A stretch of DNA of 59,252 nt from Burkholderiales bacterium (GTDB lineage Bacteria; Pseudomonadota; Gammaproteobacteria; Burkholderiales; Burkholderiaceae_C): contig JACRBA010000083.1 of NCBI GenBank assembly GCA_016213265.1, positions 1 to 59,252 on the forward strand, read 5' to 3'. Made by a program: the position numbers and the translations under genes. Of this stretch, positions 10,058 through 18,136 are shown piece after piece; position 1 is the stretch's first letter; every line of letters starts with the position of its first letter. The notes beneath the pieces are model-generated. The model was not told the DNA's origin, ran no database searches, and saw only the letters and a program-made list of their open reading frames with translations.

Positions 10058-10086
10058 AATCTAGCAGCCCAAGGCTTGCGCGGCAA
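10058..10086 (-). promoter_or_regulatory. Predicted sigma-70 promoter of liuA
   Basis: Reading on the minus strand: -35 TTGCCG (10086-10081), a 17-base spacer, and -10 TAGATT (10063-10058). Transcription would start near 10051. The two operators lie on either side of this promoter, which is the best argument for it, since each hexamer matches the consensus at only four of six positions. Confidence 0.5.
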
Positions 10087-10105
10087 GAAGAACTTGAGTG
10101 ATACT
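10076..10105 (+). promoter_or_regulatory. Possible promoter of the TetR gene
   Basis: TTGCGC (10076-10081), an 18-base spacer and GATACT (10100-10105) fit a weak sigma-70 promoter. The -10 element lies inside operator 2, so binding there would block it. The start would fall near 10112, making the GTG at 10113 essentially leaderless. This agrees with the lack of a ribosome binding site there. Confidence 0.3.
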
Positions 10106-10108
10106 CAA
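10094..10108. promoter_or_regulatory. Operator 2, TTGAG-N5-CTCAA, between liuA and the TetR gene
   Basis: A perfect TTGAG/CTCAA inverted repeat around TGATA. It abuts the predicted liuA -35 element and overlaps the start region of the divergent TetR gene, so one bound dimer could affect both directions. Its centre is exactly 60 bases from operator 1. Confidence 0.75.
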
Positions 10109-10112
10109 CTCA

Positions 10113-10841
10113 GTGCCGCCCGACCGCCCGATTCGCCCCGCCACCCCCCGCCCGCCGCGCCGTGCGGCTGCGGGCACGCGCGGCGAGCAGCGCATGCGCG
10201 ACATCCTGCGCGTGGGCCGCGAGGTCTTCGCCGAAAAGGGCTACGAGCGCGCCACCACCACCGAGATCGCCCAGCGCCTGGGCGTCTCGGAGGCCACCGT
10301 CTTCACCTACTTCCACGGCAAGCGCGAGCTGTGCGTGCAGGTCATCACCGACTGGTACGACGAGATCATCGCGGCCATCGAGGCGGGCCTGCCCCGGGAC
10401 CAACCCGCGCGCGTGCAGCTCGACTGGTTCGTGCGCACGCACCTGCGGCTGTTCCTCATCCAGGGCACGGGTCTGTGCGCGCTGGTGCTGTCCGAAGGGC
10501 GCAGCAAGGGCCAGGATTTCGGCGAGACGCTGCTGCCGCTGCAGCGGCGCTACACGGCCCCGCTGATGGAGCTGCTGGCGCGCGGCCAGGCCAGCGGCGA
10601 GTTCCGCACCGACCTGCCGCTGCGCCTGCTGCGCCCCATGGTGCTGGGTCCCATGGAGCACATCCTGTGGGAAGCGGTGGCCCAGGGCGGCGAGGCGGCG
10701 CCGAAGCCGATCGACATCGACGCCACGGCGGGCGCAATCTCGGCCCTGCTCTGGACGGGCCTGCAGGCCCCCGACGCGGAGCTGGCGGCCCTGCGCACGT
10801 TCCAGGCCACGGTGCGCCGGGCGCTGGATTCGGCCGGCTGA
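10113..10841 (+). CDS. TetR-family regulator of the liu operon (LiuQ-like candidate)
   Basis: About 242 residues. The N-terminal helix-turn-helix is clear (TTTEIAQRLGVSEATVFTYFHGKREL), and the C-terminal ligand domain is variable, as in all TetR proteins. It is divergent from liuA and shares with it a region holding two identical palindromes, so it probably represses the operon until a branched-chain acyl-CoA binds. TetR-type LiuQ regulators of leucine catabolism have been described in betaproteobacteria; identity with LiuQ is inference. Start uncertain: GTG 10098 lies inside operator 2, GTG 10113 is preferred, and ATG 10194 would cut the first helix. Confidence 0.85.
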   Translation: MPPDRPIRPATPRPPRRAAAGTRGEQRMRDILRVGREVFAEKGYERATTTEIAQRLGVSEATVFTYFHGKRELCVQVITDWYDEIIAAIEAGLPRDQPARVQLDWFVRTHLRLFLIQGTGLCALVLSEGRSKGQDFGETLLPLQRRYTAPLMELLARGQASGEFRTDLPLRLLRPMVLGPMEHILWEAVAQGGEAAPKPIDIDATAGAISALLWTGLQAPDAELAALRTFQATVRRALDSAG

Positions 10842-10845
10842 GCCC

Positions 10846-11988
10846 TCAGCCGCCCTCGGTGGCGCGCTGCAGCGCGGCGCCCGCCAGCAGGCTGGCGGCC
10901 CAGGCCAGCAGCAGGCCGGCCGCGGCCGCCAGCGCGTCGCCCGGCCACAGCGCGTGCACCAGCGCCCCCACCACGAGCAACACCGGGTAGTGCAGCAGAA
11001 ACAACGGGTAGGACACGCGCGCCAGGAACGTGATGCCGCGGCGCACCGCCCCGCCAGCCAGGCGCGGCAGCGAAGGCGGCAGCATCACCAGCGCCACCGC
11101 GGTGGCACCTGCCAGCGCAATGCGGCTGCGCCACGCCAGCACCAGGGCCAGGGCGGTCAGCAGCAGCAGCCCCAGGGCGCCGACGCTGCGCCAGCGCCCG
11201 GCACGCCGGGCCCAGCACGCGAGGGCCCCCAGCCCATAGGCGCCCAAGAAGTACGGTGCCCACACGTCCAGCGACGCGTCGAGGTTCCACACGGCCAGCG
11301 ACCCCACCACCACCGCCCCCACGAGCGCCAGGGCCAGCCACCGCCGGCCGGCGGCACCCAGCCGCGAGCCCAGCGCGCCGGCCAGCGCCGCGAGGGCCGC
11401 CCAGGCCACGAAGAGCTGGAAATCCACCGCCACGTACCAGAAGCCGGCCGAGAGCGAGTCGAAGCCCAGGATGTCCTGCCACAGCAGCAGATGGGCGACG
11501 AGCTGCCAGCCTTCCGGCGCCGCGGGGATGGTGGGGTGGTCGATGAGCTGGCGCGCCACCAGCGCCGCCACGATGGCCGCCGCCACCGCCAACAGGTACG
11601 GGCGCGCCAGCCGCTGGTAACGCTGCCAGGCACGTGACGGAAGCTCCCGCCAGGCCACGCGCGGCGCCGCCGCCGGGTCGGGCCACAGCGAGGAGGCGGC
11701 CAGGAAGCCGCCAATGACCAGGAACAGCTGCACCACCAGCCTAGCCTGCCCGGCCAGCGTCTCGAACACCGCGGGCGCGAGCTCGGCCGCGGCATCACAC
11801 AGCGGGCCGTACAGCGCAAAGTGGTGCCAGACGATCAGTTGCGAAGCGAGCGCACGCGCCAGGTCGATCCAGCCCGCAGGCAGGCTGATGGCGCGCGATG
11901 ACACGGCCGGCACGGGCCGCGCGCCGAGGGTGGCGACCGTGCCCGCACCGGAAGACGGGGACATCAAGGGCTTGGGGGAGGCAGGCAT
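10846..11988 (-). CDS. Membrane acyltransferase, family 3 (OafA/YrhL-like)
   Basis: A 380-residue integral membrane protein with about ten hydrophobic segments. Near the N-terminus is the block WIDLARALASQLIVWHHF, matching the RALAIxxVxxxH start of acyltransferase-3 proteins, including the conserved His. Such enzymes acetylate or acylate sugars of lipopolysaccharide, exopolysaccharide or other carbohydrates. No polysaccharide genes are nearby, so the acceptor cannot be inferred. The first ~35 residues are a polar, low-complexity cytoplasmic extension. It converges on the TetR gene with a 4-base gap. Confidence 0.82.
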   Translation of the reverse strand: MPASPKPLMSPSSGAGTVATLGARPVPAVSSRAISLPAGWIDLARALASQLIVWHHFALYGPLCDAAAELAPAVFETLAGQARLVVQLFLVIGGFLAASSLWPDPAAAPRVAWRELPSRAWQRYQRLARPYLLAVAAAIVAALVARQLIDHPTIPAAPEGWQLVAHLLLWQDILGFDSLSAGFWYVAVDFQLFVAWAALAALAGALGSRLGAAGRRWLALALVGAVVVGSLAVWNLDASLDVWAPYFLGAYGLGALACWARRAGRWRSVGALGLLLLTALALVLAWRSRIALAGATAVALVMLPPSLPRLAGGAVRRGITFLARVSYPLFLLHYPVLLVVGALVHALWPGDALAAAAGLLLAWAASLLAGAALQRATEGG

Positions 11989-12095
11989 GCGCAACGTCGG
12001 CCGGCACGGGGTTTGCCCAAGCGGCCGGCCTGAGGCTTCGTCAGGGCGCGCACCATATCACCGGGCGCGCGGAGGCCTGTTACCAAGGATTGTCC

Positions 12096-12380
12096 ATGCA
12101 CACCGCCAACGTGACGCTCAACGACCTGTTTGCCCAGCTGGGGCTGGCCAGCGACGACGAGTCCATCAAGCGCTTCGTGGCCACGCATCGCCCGCTGCCC
12201 AACGAGGTGCTGCTGCCGCACGCGCCCTTCTGGACCGAGGCGCAGGGCGAGTTCCTGCACCAGGCCTGGAAGGCCGATGCCGAATGGGTGCCGCTGATCG
12301 ACACCCTGGACGCGATGCTGCGTCAGCCGGTGGAGCCACCTGCAGCGGCGTCCGAGCCCGCCGCACCTGACGCGGACTGA
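12096..12380 (+). CDS. DUF2789-family small protein
   Basis: A 94-residue soluble protein. It begins with a helix-rich block LFAQLGLASDDESIKRFVATHRPLP and continues with APFWTEAQGEFLHQAWKADAEW, the typical DUF2789 core of about 75 residues. An acidic, Ala/Pro-rich tail follows. Function is unknown for the whole family. AAGGA lies 6 bases before the ATG. It stands alone between two minus-strand genes and is followed by a hairpin. Confidence 0.85.
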   Translation: MHTANVTLNDLFAQLGLASDDESIKRFVATHRPLPNEVLLPHAPFWTEAQGEFLHQAWKADAEWVPLIDTLDAMLRQPVEPPAAASEPAAPDAD

Positions 12381-12399
12381 GGCACGGCCCTGCCGTGCC
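12381..12399. terminator. Hairpin after the DUF2789 gene
   Basis: Eight perfect pairs, GGCACGGC with GCCGTGCC, around a 3-base loop, starting at the base after the stop codon. There is no T-tract, so intrinsic termination is uncertain. It lies between convergent genes and could serve both. Confidence 0.45.
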
Positions 12400-12429
12400 A
12401 TCGCGAGAGCGCCGCAGGGGGGGCCGTGA

Positions 12430-12906
12430 TCAGGCGGGCCCGGGCGGCAGCGGCAGCGCCGTCTCGTACTTCACCTCGCGCAGCACCACGTTCGTGCGGA
12501 TGCTGGACACGCCCTTGAGCTTGAACAGCCGCTCCTGCAGGAAACGGTCGTAGGCCTTCATGTCCGGCACCACCACCTTGATGACGTAGTCGGCCTCGCC
12601 GGTGATGCTGGCGCACTCCATGATCTCGGGGCTGGTGAGCGCCAGGCGCTCGAAGTCCTCCACCGCGCCGTCGGTGTGGCGCACCAGCGAGACGTGCGCC
12701 CAGACGCAGATGGCCAGGCCCAGCTTCTCGCGGTCCATCAGCACCACCTCGCGCCGGATCACCCCGGCGCGCTCCAGCTCCTTCACGCGGCGCCACACCG
12801 GCGTGGCGGACATGCCCGCCGCCTGGGCGAGCTGCTGAACGCTCTGGCGTCCTTCTCGTTGAAGGCTGTCGATGATGCGGCGCATCACGCGGTCGAGAAC
12901 AATCAT
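12430..12906 (-). CDS. Lrp/AsnC-family transcriptional regulator
   Basis: A 158-residue regulator with an N-terminal winged helix (SVQQLAQAAGMSATPVWRRV) and a C-terminal RAM effector domain (block SITGEADYVIKVVVPDM). Lrp/AsnC proteins form octamer-like discs and respond to amino acids. It is divergent from the fused indolepyruvate oxidoreductase gene with a 126-base shared region, so it most likely controls that gene in response to an aromatic or branched-chain amino acid. ATG 12906 was chosen because the protein then starts with the recognition helix and a purine-rich AGGAAGG lies upstream. Confidence 0.92.
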   Translation of the reverse strand: MIVLDRVMRRIIDSLQREGRQSVQQLAQAAGMSATPVWRRVKELERAGVIRREVVLMDREKLGLAICVWAHVSLVRHTDGAVEDFERLALTSPEIMECASITGEADYVIKVVVPDMKAYDRFLQERLFKLKGVSSIRTNVVLREVKYETALPLPPGPA

Positions 12907-13011
12907 TTCCCGATTTTGCCTTCCTGAGAACGCCTGAGCTCGCCGGAGGCCAAACAGGTGAACATGAGGCACGCCTCTTTTCCCCGCGCCGCGCAGAATC
13001 GCCGGACCTCT

Positions 13012-13023
13012 TGACCTGGGTCA
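13012..13023. promoter_or_regulatory. Short palindrome TGACC-TG-GGTCA before the oxidoreductase gene
   Basis: A perfect 5+5 inverted repeat around TG, ending 9 bases before the ATG at 13033. It lies in the region shared with the divergent Lrp gene. A TTGACC element overlaps it. Whether it is an operator or chance cannot be decided from one copy. Confidence 0.3.
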
Positions 13024-13032
13024 GGCCACGCC

Positions 13033-16000
13033 ATGTCCACTTCCGCCCCGCTCGCCCCCGCCCTGCGCCCTTACGCCCTGGCCGACAACCTCGCCGCCGC
13101 GCGCGGCACCGTGTTCCTCACCGGCACCCAGGCCCTCGTGCGCCTGCCACTGATGCAAAAGCGCCTGGACGAGATGGCCGGGCTGCACACCGCCGGCTTC
13201 GTCTCGGGCTACCGGGGCAGCCCGCTGGGCATGGTGGACCAGCAGATGTGGAAGGCACGCAAGTTCCTCGATGCCGCGGCCGTGCAGTTCCTGCCGGCAA
13301 TCAACGAGGACCTGGCCGCCACCGCCTGCCTGGGCACGCAGCGGGTGGCGCTGGATCCGCAGCGCACCGTGGACGGCGTCTTCGCACTCTGGTACGGCAA
13401 GGGCCCCGGCGTGGACCGGGCCGGCGATGCGCTCAAGCATGGCCATGTGTACGGCTCGTCGCCCCAGGGCGGCGTGCTGGTGGTGGCCGGTGACGACCAC
13501 GGCTGCGTGAGCTCGTCCATGCCGCACCAGAGCGACCTGGCCATGCAGGCCTGGAGCATGCCGGTGCTGCACCCGGCCAACGTGGCCGAGTACCTGGAGT
13601 TCGGCCTGTACGGCTGGGCGCTGTCGCGCTTCTCCGGCGCCTGGGTGGGCTTCAAGGCCATCTCCGAGGTGGTGGAAAGCGGCATGACGGTGGACCTGGA
13701 CGCCATGCCGCTGGACTTCGGCCTGCCCGTGGACTGGCAGCCTCCGGCGCAGGTGGGCTCGCTGCAGGTGCGCAACGTCGACCTGCCCTCGCTCGGCCTC
13801 GAGGAGCGCCTGGCCGCCAAGCTGGACGCCGTGCGCGCGTTCGCCCGCATCAACTCGGTGGACAAGCACATCGTGTCCAGCCCGCGGGCCACGCTGGGCA
13901 TCGTCACCGTGGGCAAGGCGCACTTCGACTTCATGGAGGTGCTGCGCCGTCTCGACCTGGACCCCAACGCCCTGGCCGCCGCCGGCGTGCGCGTCTACAA
14001 GGTGGGCCTGGTGTACCCGCTGGAGCCCACGCGCATGCTCGATTTCGCCCGGGGGCTGGAGGAGATCCTCGTCATCGAGGAGAAGGCCCCCGTGGTGGAG
14101 CGCCAGCTCAAGGACCTGCTCTACGGCCAGCCCATCGGCGCCGGCGGACAGCCGCCGCGTGTGGCGGGCAAGACGACGCCCGGCGGCATGCCGCTGCTGT
14201 CGGCGCTGGGCGAGTTGCGCCCCTCGCGCATCATGCCCACCGTGGCCGACTGGCTGGCGCGGCTGAACCCCGCGCTGGACCGCCGCGACCGCGTGGTCGA
14301 CTTCCTCATGCCCGGCCTGCTGCACAACGAGGCCGATGGCGTGCGGCGCCAGCCCTACTTCTGCTCGGGCTGCCCGCACAACAGCAGCACCAAGGTGCCC
14401 GAGGGCTCACGCGCCCTGGCCGGCATCGGCTGCCACTTCATGGCCAGCTGGATGGAGCGCGGCACCTCCGGCCTCATCCAGATGGGCGCCGAGGGCGTGG
14501 ACTGGGCCGCCCACTCGCGCTTCACCAAGGAGAAGCACGTCTTCCAGAACCTCGGCGACGGCACCTACTTCCACTCCGGCCTGCTGGCCATCCGCCAGGC
14601 CATCGCCGCGGGCACGAACATCACCTACAAGCTGCTCTACAACGACGCCGTGGCCATGACGGGTGGCCAGCCGGTGGACGGCAGCATCAGCGTGCCCGAG
14701 ATCGCGCGGCAGGTGGAGGCCGAAGGCGCGAAGCGCATCGCCATCGTCTCCGACGACATCGCCAAGTACGCCGGCCACCACGGCGATTTCCCCACGGGCA
14801 CCACCTTCCACGACCGCGCCGAGATGGACGCCGTGCAGCGCACGCTGCGCGAGGTGCCCGGCGTCACCCTGCTCATCTACGACCAGACCTGCGCCGCCGA
14901 GAAGCGCCGCCGCCGCAAGAAGGGCGAGTTCCCCGATCCGCCGCAGCGTGTGTTCATCAACCAGGCGGTGTGCGAGGGCTGCGGGGATTGCGGCCAGGCC
15001 TCCAACTGCCTGTCGGTGATCCCGGTGGAAACGGACTGGGGGCGCAAGCGCCAGATCGAGCAGAGCTCCTGCAACAAGGACTACTCCTGCCTCAACGGCT
15101 TCTGCCCCAGCTTCGTGACGCTGGAAGGCGCGACGCTGAAGAAACGCGCCGGCGCCGCCTTCACCGCCGACGACCTGGCGCGCGAGATCGCCCGGGTGGG
15201 CGCCCCGGCACCGTGGGACTGGACCGGCCCCTTCGACATGCTGGTCACCGGCGTGGGCGGCACCGGCGTGGTCACCGTGGGTGCGCTCATCACCATGGCG
15301 GCCCACCTGGAGGGCAAGCAGAGCTCGGTGCTCGATTTCATGGGCTTTGCGCAGAAGGGCGGCGCCGTGCTCAGCTTCGTGCGCGTGGCGCCCACGCCCG
15401 ACCTGCTCAACCAGGTGCGCATCGACACCCAGCAGGCCGACGTGCTGCTGGCCTGCGATCTGGTGGTGGGCGCCTCGGCGGATGCGCTGGGCACGGTCAA
15501 GCACGGCCGCACCGTCGTGCTGGCGAACACGCATGAGATTGCCACCGCCGCCTTCGTGCGCCAGCCCGATGCCTCGCTGCATGCGCCGGCGCTGCTGGCC
15601 AAGCTGCGCCACGCCGCGGGTGAACCCCAGGTGGCCACGCTGGACGCGCAGGCGCTGGCGCAGCGCCTGATGGGCGACACCATGCCCAGCAACATCGTGA
15701 TGCTGGGTGCGGCCTTCCAGCGCGGGCTGGTGCCGGTGAGCGAGGCCGCGCTGATGCGCGCCATCGAGCTCAACGGCGTGGCGGTGGAGGCCAACAAGGT
15801 GGCCTTCGCGCTCGGGCGGCTCGCCGCCGTGGACCCGGCCGCCATCGAGCGCCTGGCGGGCGGCCCGCGGGCCGATGCCGTGGCCGACACCTTGTTCGGC
15901 TCGGGCGGCCTGGTGGAGCGGCGCGAAGCGTTCCTCACCGACTACCAGGACGCCGCCCTGGCGCGGCGCTACCGCGCGTTGGTGGACGAGGTCCATGCGC

Positions 16001-16599
16001 GCGAGGTGGCGCTCGGGCTGCCCGGCGGCGCCACCCCGTTGACGGAGGCGGTGGCGCGGCAGTTCGCCCGCCTGCTGGCGGTGAAGGACGAGTACGAGGT
16101 GGCGCGGCTGTACACCGATGGCCGCTTCCAGGCGGCGCTGGCCGAGCAGTTCGAGACCACGGGCACGCTGCGCTTCCACATGGCACCGCCGCTGCTCGCC
16201 CGCCGCGGCCCGGACGGCCGGCCGCGCAAGATGCGCTTCGGCCCGTGGCTGATGGGCGGCCTGCGCTGGCTGGCGCGCGCGCGCTGGCTGCGCGGCACCT
16301 GGGCCGACCCCTTCGGCCACACCGAGGAGCGCCGGATCGAGCGCCAGCTCGCCGCCGACTACGAGCAGTTGCTGCGCCAGACCCTGCTGCCGCGGTTGAC
16401 CGCCGACAGCCACGCCGCGGCCGTCGCGTTGGCACGCCTGCCGGAACGCATCCGCGGCTACGGCCACGTGAAGCTGGCCAACGTGGCCACGGCGCGCGCC
16501 ATGCAGGCCGAATTGCTGGGCCGCTTCGAGCGCGGCGAAGCGCCCGCCGCCGCGGCGGCGCCGGCCGAGCGCACGGTGGTGCCGATCAGCGCTCTGTAG
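13033..16599 (+). CDS. Indolepyruvate (2-oxoacid):ferredoxin oxidoreductase, fused subunits
   Basis: A 1188-residue single-chain enzyme that oxidatively decarboxylates aryl- or branched 2-oxoacids to acyl-CoA, passing electrons to ferredoxin. In order it has an N-terminal pyrimidine-binding region (GYRGSPLG), a thiamine diphosphate domain, cysteine clusters for iron-sulphur centres (CEGCGDC at 647-653 and the following Cys pairs ending CLNGFCPSF), and the gamma-type catalytic domain (VTGVGGTGVVTVGAL). A C-terminal helical extension typical of proteobacterial fused forms follows. It fits degradation of phenylalanine, tyrosine, tryptophan or branched-chain transamination products. The divergent Lrp gene is the likely regulator. 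The exact substrate is not readable from sequence. Confidence 0.93.
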   Translation: MSTSAPLAPALRPYALADNLAAARGTVFLTGTQALVRLPLMQKRLDEMAGLHTAGFVSGYRGSPLGMVDQQMWKARKFLDAAAVQFLPAINEDLAATACLGTQRVALDPQRTVDGVFALWYGKGPGVDRAGDALKHGHVYGSSPQGGVLVVAGDDHGCVSSSMPHQSDLAMQAWSMPVLHPANVAEYLEFGLYGWALSRFSGAWVGFKAISEVVESGMTVDLDAMPLDFGLPVDWQPPAQVGSLQVRNVDLPSLGLEERLAAKLDAVRAFARINSVDKHIVSSPRATLGIVTVGKAHFDFMEVLRRLDLDPNALAAAGVRVYKVGLVYPLEPTRMLDFARGLEEILVIEEKAPVVERQLKDLLYGQPIGAGGQPPRVAGKTTPGGMPLLSALGELRPSRIMPTVADWLARLNPALDRRDRVVDFLMPGLLHNEADGVRRQPYFCSGCPHNSSTKVPEGSRALAGIGCHFMASWMERGTSGLIQMGAEGVDWAAHSRFTKEKHVFQNLGDGTYFHSGLLAIRQAIAAGTNITYKLLYNDAVAMTGGQPVDGSISVPEIARQVEAEGAKRIAIVSDDIAKYAGHHGDFPTGTTFHDRAEMDAVQRTLREVPGVTLLIYDQTCAAEKRRRRKKGEFPDPPQRVFINQAVCEGCGDCGQASNCLSVIPVETDWGRKRQIEQSSCNKDYSCLNGFCPSFVTLEGATLKKRAGAAFTADDLAREIARVGAPAPWDWTGPFDMLVTGVGGTGVVTVGALITMAAHLEGKQSSVLDFMGFAQKGGAVLSFVRVAPTPDLLNQVRIDTQQADVLLACDLVVGASADALGTVKHGRTVVLANTHEIATAAFVRQPDASLHAPALLAKLRHAAGEPQVATLDAQALAQRLMGDTMPSNIVMLGAAFQRGLVPVSEAALMRAIELNGVAVEANKVAFALGRLAAVDPAAIERLAGGPRADAVADTLFGSGGLVERREAFLTDYQDAALARRYRALVDEVHAREVALGLPGGATPLTEAVARQFARLLAVKDEYEVARLYTDGRFQAALAEQFETTGTLRFHMAPPLLARRGPDGRPRKMRFGPWLMGGLRWLARARWLRGTWADPFGHTEERRIERQLAADYEQLLRQTLLPRLTADSHAAAVALARLPERIRGYGHVKLANVATARAMQAELLGRFERGEAPAAAAAPAERTVVPISAL

Positions 16600-16653
16600 C
16601 GCGGTGCCGATCAGCGCGCTGTGAGCGCGCCGGGCCGATCAGCGCGCTGTGAG
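16581..16653 (+). repeat. Three imperfect tandem copies at the end of the oxidoreductase gene
   Basis: The unit GCCGATCAGCGC(T/G)CTGT(A/G) occurs at 16581, 16606 and 16634 (spacing 25 and 28). The first copy encodes the C-terminal PISAL and the stop codon. The later copies repeat that end in non-coding DNA, so it looks like a local duplication by slippage. Confidence 0.8.
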
Positions 16654-16688
16654 GCCGCGGCGGGTGGCCCGCGAGGCGGCCGGGCGCC

Positions 16689-17294
16689 TCAGAACGGGCC
16701 GGTGCTGAGCCAGCGCTCGAGCTGGGGCTTGCGGTCGTTGCCCCAGAAGGGCTCGCCGTCGGCCACGAAGAAGGGCGCGCCGAAGACGCCAGCGGCAATG
16801 GCCTCGTCGTTGGCGCGCTTGAGCCGGGCCTTCCACACCGGGTCGTTCCAGGCCGCTTCGGCGGCGCCGGCATCCAGCCCGGCTTCGGCCGCCAGGGCCT
16901 TGAGCGCGGCGGGGTCATGCAAGGCCGCGCCGCGGGTGAAGTAGGCGCGGAAAGCGGCCCGCGCCCAGGCGGCGGCGGCATCCCCACCCACCGTGTCGTG
17001 CTGCCACCAGAACACCCGCGCAGCGTTCTGCGTGGGAATGGGGAACTCCGCCGGCTGCACGTAGGGCACCCGCTCCAGGCGCGCCGAGCGGGCGAAATCG
17101 CGCAGCGAATACTCGCGCTTGATCGGGTACGAGACCGGGCTCTTGAGCTCGGCCGCCGCGAAGGTGACGCCCAGCAGGATGGCGTGGCGGCGCACCGTGC
17201 GGCCGTGGCGCGCCGCCAGCGCATCCACCCACTCGTTGGCGATATACGAGTACGGCGAGGAGAAGTCGAACCAGAAGTCGATGGGGGCCTTCAT
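16689..17294 (-). CDS. DsbA-fold 2-hydroxychromene-2-carboxylate isomerase-like protein
   Basis: A 201-residue thioredoxin/GST-kappa-fold protein. The N-terminal block IDFWFDFSSPYSYIANEW carries Ser in place of the CxxC of disulfide isomerases, as in glutathione-dependent 2-hydroxychromene-2-carboxylate isomerases. The C-terminal GVFGAPFFVADGEPFWGNDR is the usual family end with the cis-Pro loop nearby. These enzymes act in naphthalene-type ring degradation, but homologues are common outside such pathways and no ring-cleavage gene is near. The true substrate is unknown. ATG at 17294. Confidence 0.85.
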   Translation of the reverse strand: MKAPIDFWFDFSSPYSYIANEWVDALAARHGRTVRRHAILLGVTFAAAELKSPVSYPIKREYSLRDFARSARLERVPYVQPAEFPIPTQNAARVFWWQHDTVGGDAAAAWARAAFRAYFTRGAALHDPAALKALAAEAGLDAGAAEAAWNDPVWKARLKRANDEAIAAGVFGAPFFVADGEPFWGNDRKPQLERWLSTGPF

Positions 17295-17403
17295 CGGCCG
17301 GACGATACGACGAAATCGCACCGGCAGGCCGGGGCCGACCAGACATGCGCGCGCCCTGGCCACCTTGATGCTTGTCATGCCCTTTGGGCGCCGCCCGCCT
17401 AGC

Positions 17404-18036
17404 ATGCCGCGCATGTCCGTTGTCGCCGAAGCGCTGCTCGTGGCCCTGGCCGTGGCCCTGGCGCTGCTGGCGCGCCCCTGGCGCGCCCTGGCCGGGGGGC
17501 CGCTGCCCTGGCCGTGGCTGGCCTGGTGGGCCGTGATGCCCATGTTGTGGAGTGCCGACTCGCTGGCCCGCGTGCCCATGGCGCAGCCGCTGTCGGGCGC
17601 CTGCCTGCTGCTGTGCATGGCCGGCTGGCCGCTGGCGGTGCTGTCGCTGCTGCCCGTGGCGCTGATCGCCGGCTGGCTGGGTGAGCTGCCCTGGGCGGTC
17701 GCGCTGTCGCGCCTGGTGTGGCTGGGCATCGTGCCGGCCACGCTGGCGCTGGGCCTGGGGGCCGCCGTGCGGCGCTGGCTGCCGCACCACCTGTTCGTCT
17801 ACATCCTCGGCCGCGGGTTCTTCGCCAGCCTGCTGGCCCTGGCCCTGGCCGGCTGGGCCCAGATGGCCTGGCACGGCGTGCCCGCGGGCATGCTGGCCGG
17901 CGACCTGGCCGTGGGGCGCTGGCTGGCCGCCTGGGGCGACGCCTTTCTCTCGGGCATGGTCGTGGCCATCTTCGTGGCCCTGCGGCCGCAGTGGCTGGCC
18001 ACCTATTCCGACCGGCTGTATCTGCCTCGCCGCTGA
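17404..18036 (+). CDS. CbiM-like (COG3235-type) integral membrane protein
   Basis: A 210-residue protein with about six hydrophobic helices. The C-terminal half, with HLFVYILGRGFFASLLAL and then DAFLSGMVVAIFVALRPQWL, resembles the predicted 'energy-coupling factor ABC transporter permease' proteins of Pseudomonas and relatives. These are distant from CbiM of cobalt/nickel transport. The metal-binding N-terminal Met-His of true CbiM is absent and no ATPase gene follows, so transport of a metal is unproven. An alternative start is ATG 17413. It lies 100 bases before a histidine kinase in the same direction. Confidence 0.7.
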   Translation: MPRMSVVAEALLVALAVALALLARPWRALAGGPLPWPWLAWWAVMPMLWSADSLARVPMAQPLSGACLLLCMAGWPLAVLSLLPVALIAGWLGELPWAVALSRLVWLGIVPATLALGLGAAVRRWLPHHLFVYILGRGFFASLLALALAGWAQMAWHGVPAGMLAGDLAVGRWLAAWGDAFLSGMVVAIFVALRPQWLATYSDRLYLPRR

Positions 18037-18136
18037 GCGCCAGCGGGGCGCGGCCAGGGCTGCGAAAATCGGCACGTCGACGCCCGCGTCGGCCTCGCCC
18101 ATTTCCGCTGCAGTCGCCCGCCCACGGCGCTTTTTC

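Noticed and set aside
14407..16467. Long open frame on the minus strand opposite the oxidoreductase gene (686 codons)
   Set aside because: It mirrors the codon phase of a well-supported gene. In DNA this rich in G+C, antisense frames stay open by composition. Its translation is a His/Arg/Gly-rich sequence with no domain.
16606..16653. CRISPR-like direct repeats
   Set aside because: Only three degenerate units with 3-8 base gaps; they are slippage copies of a gene end.
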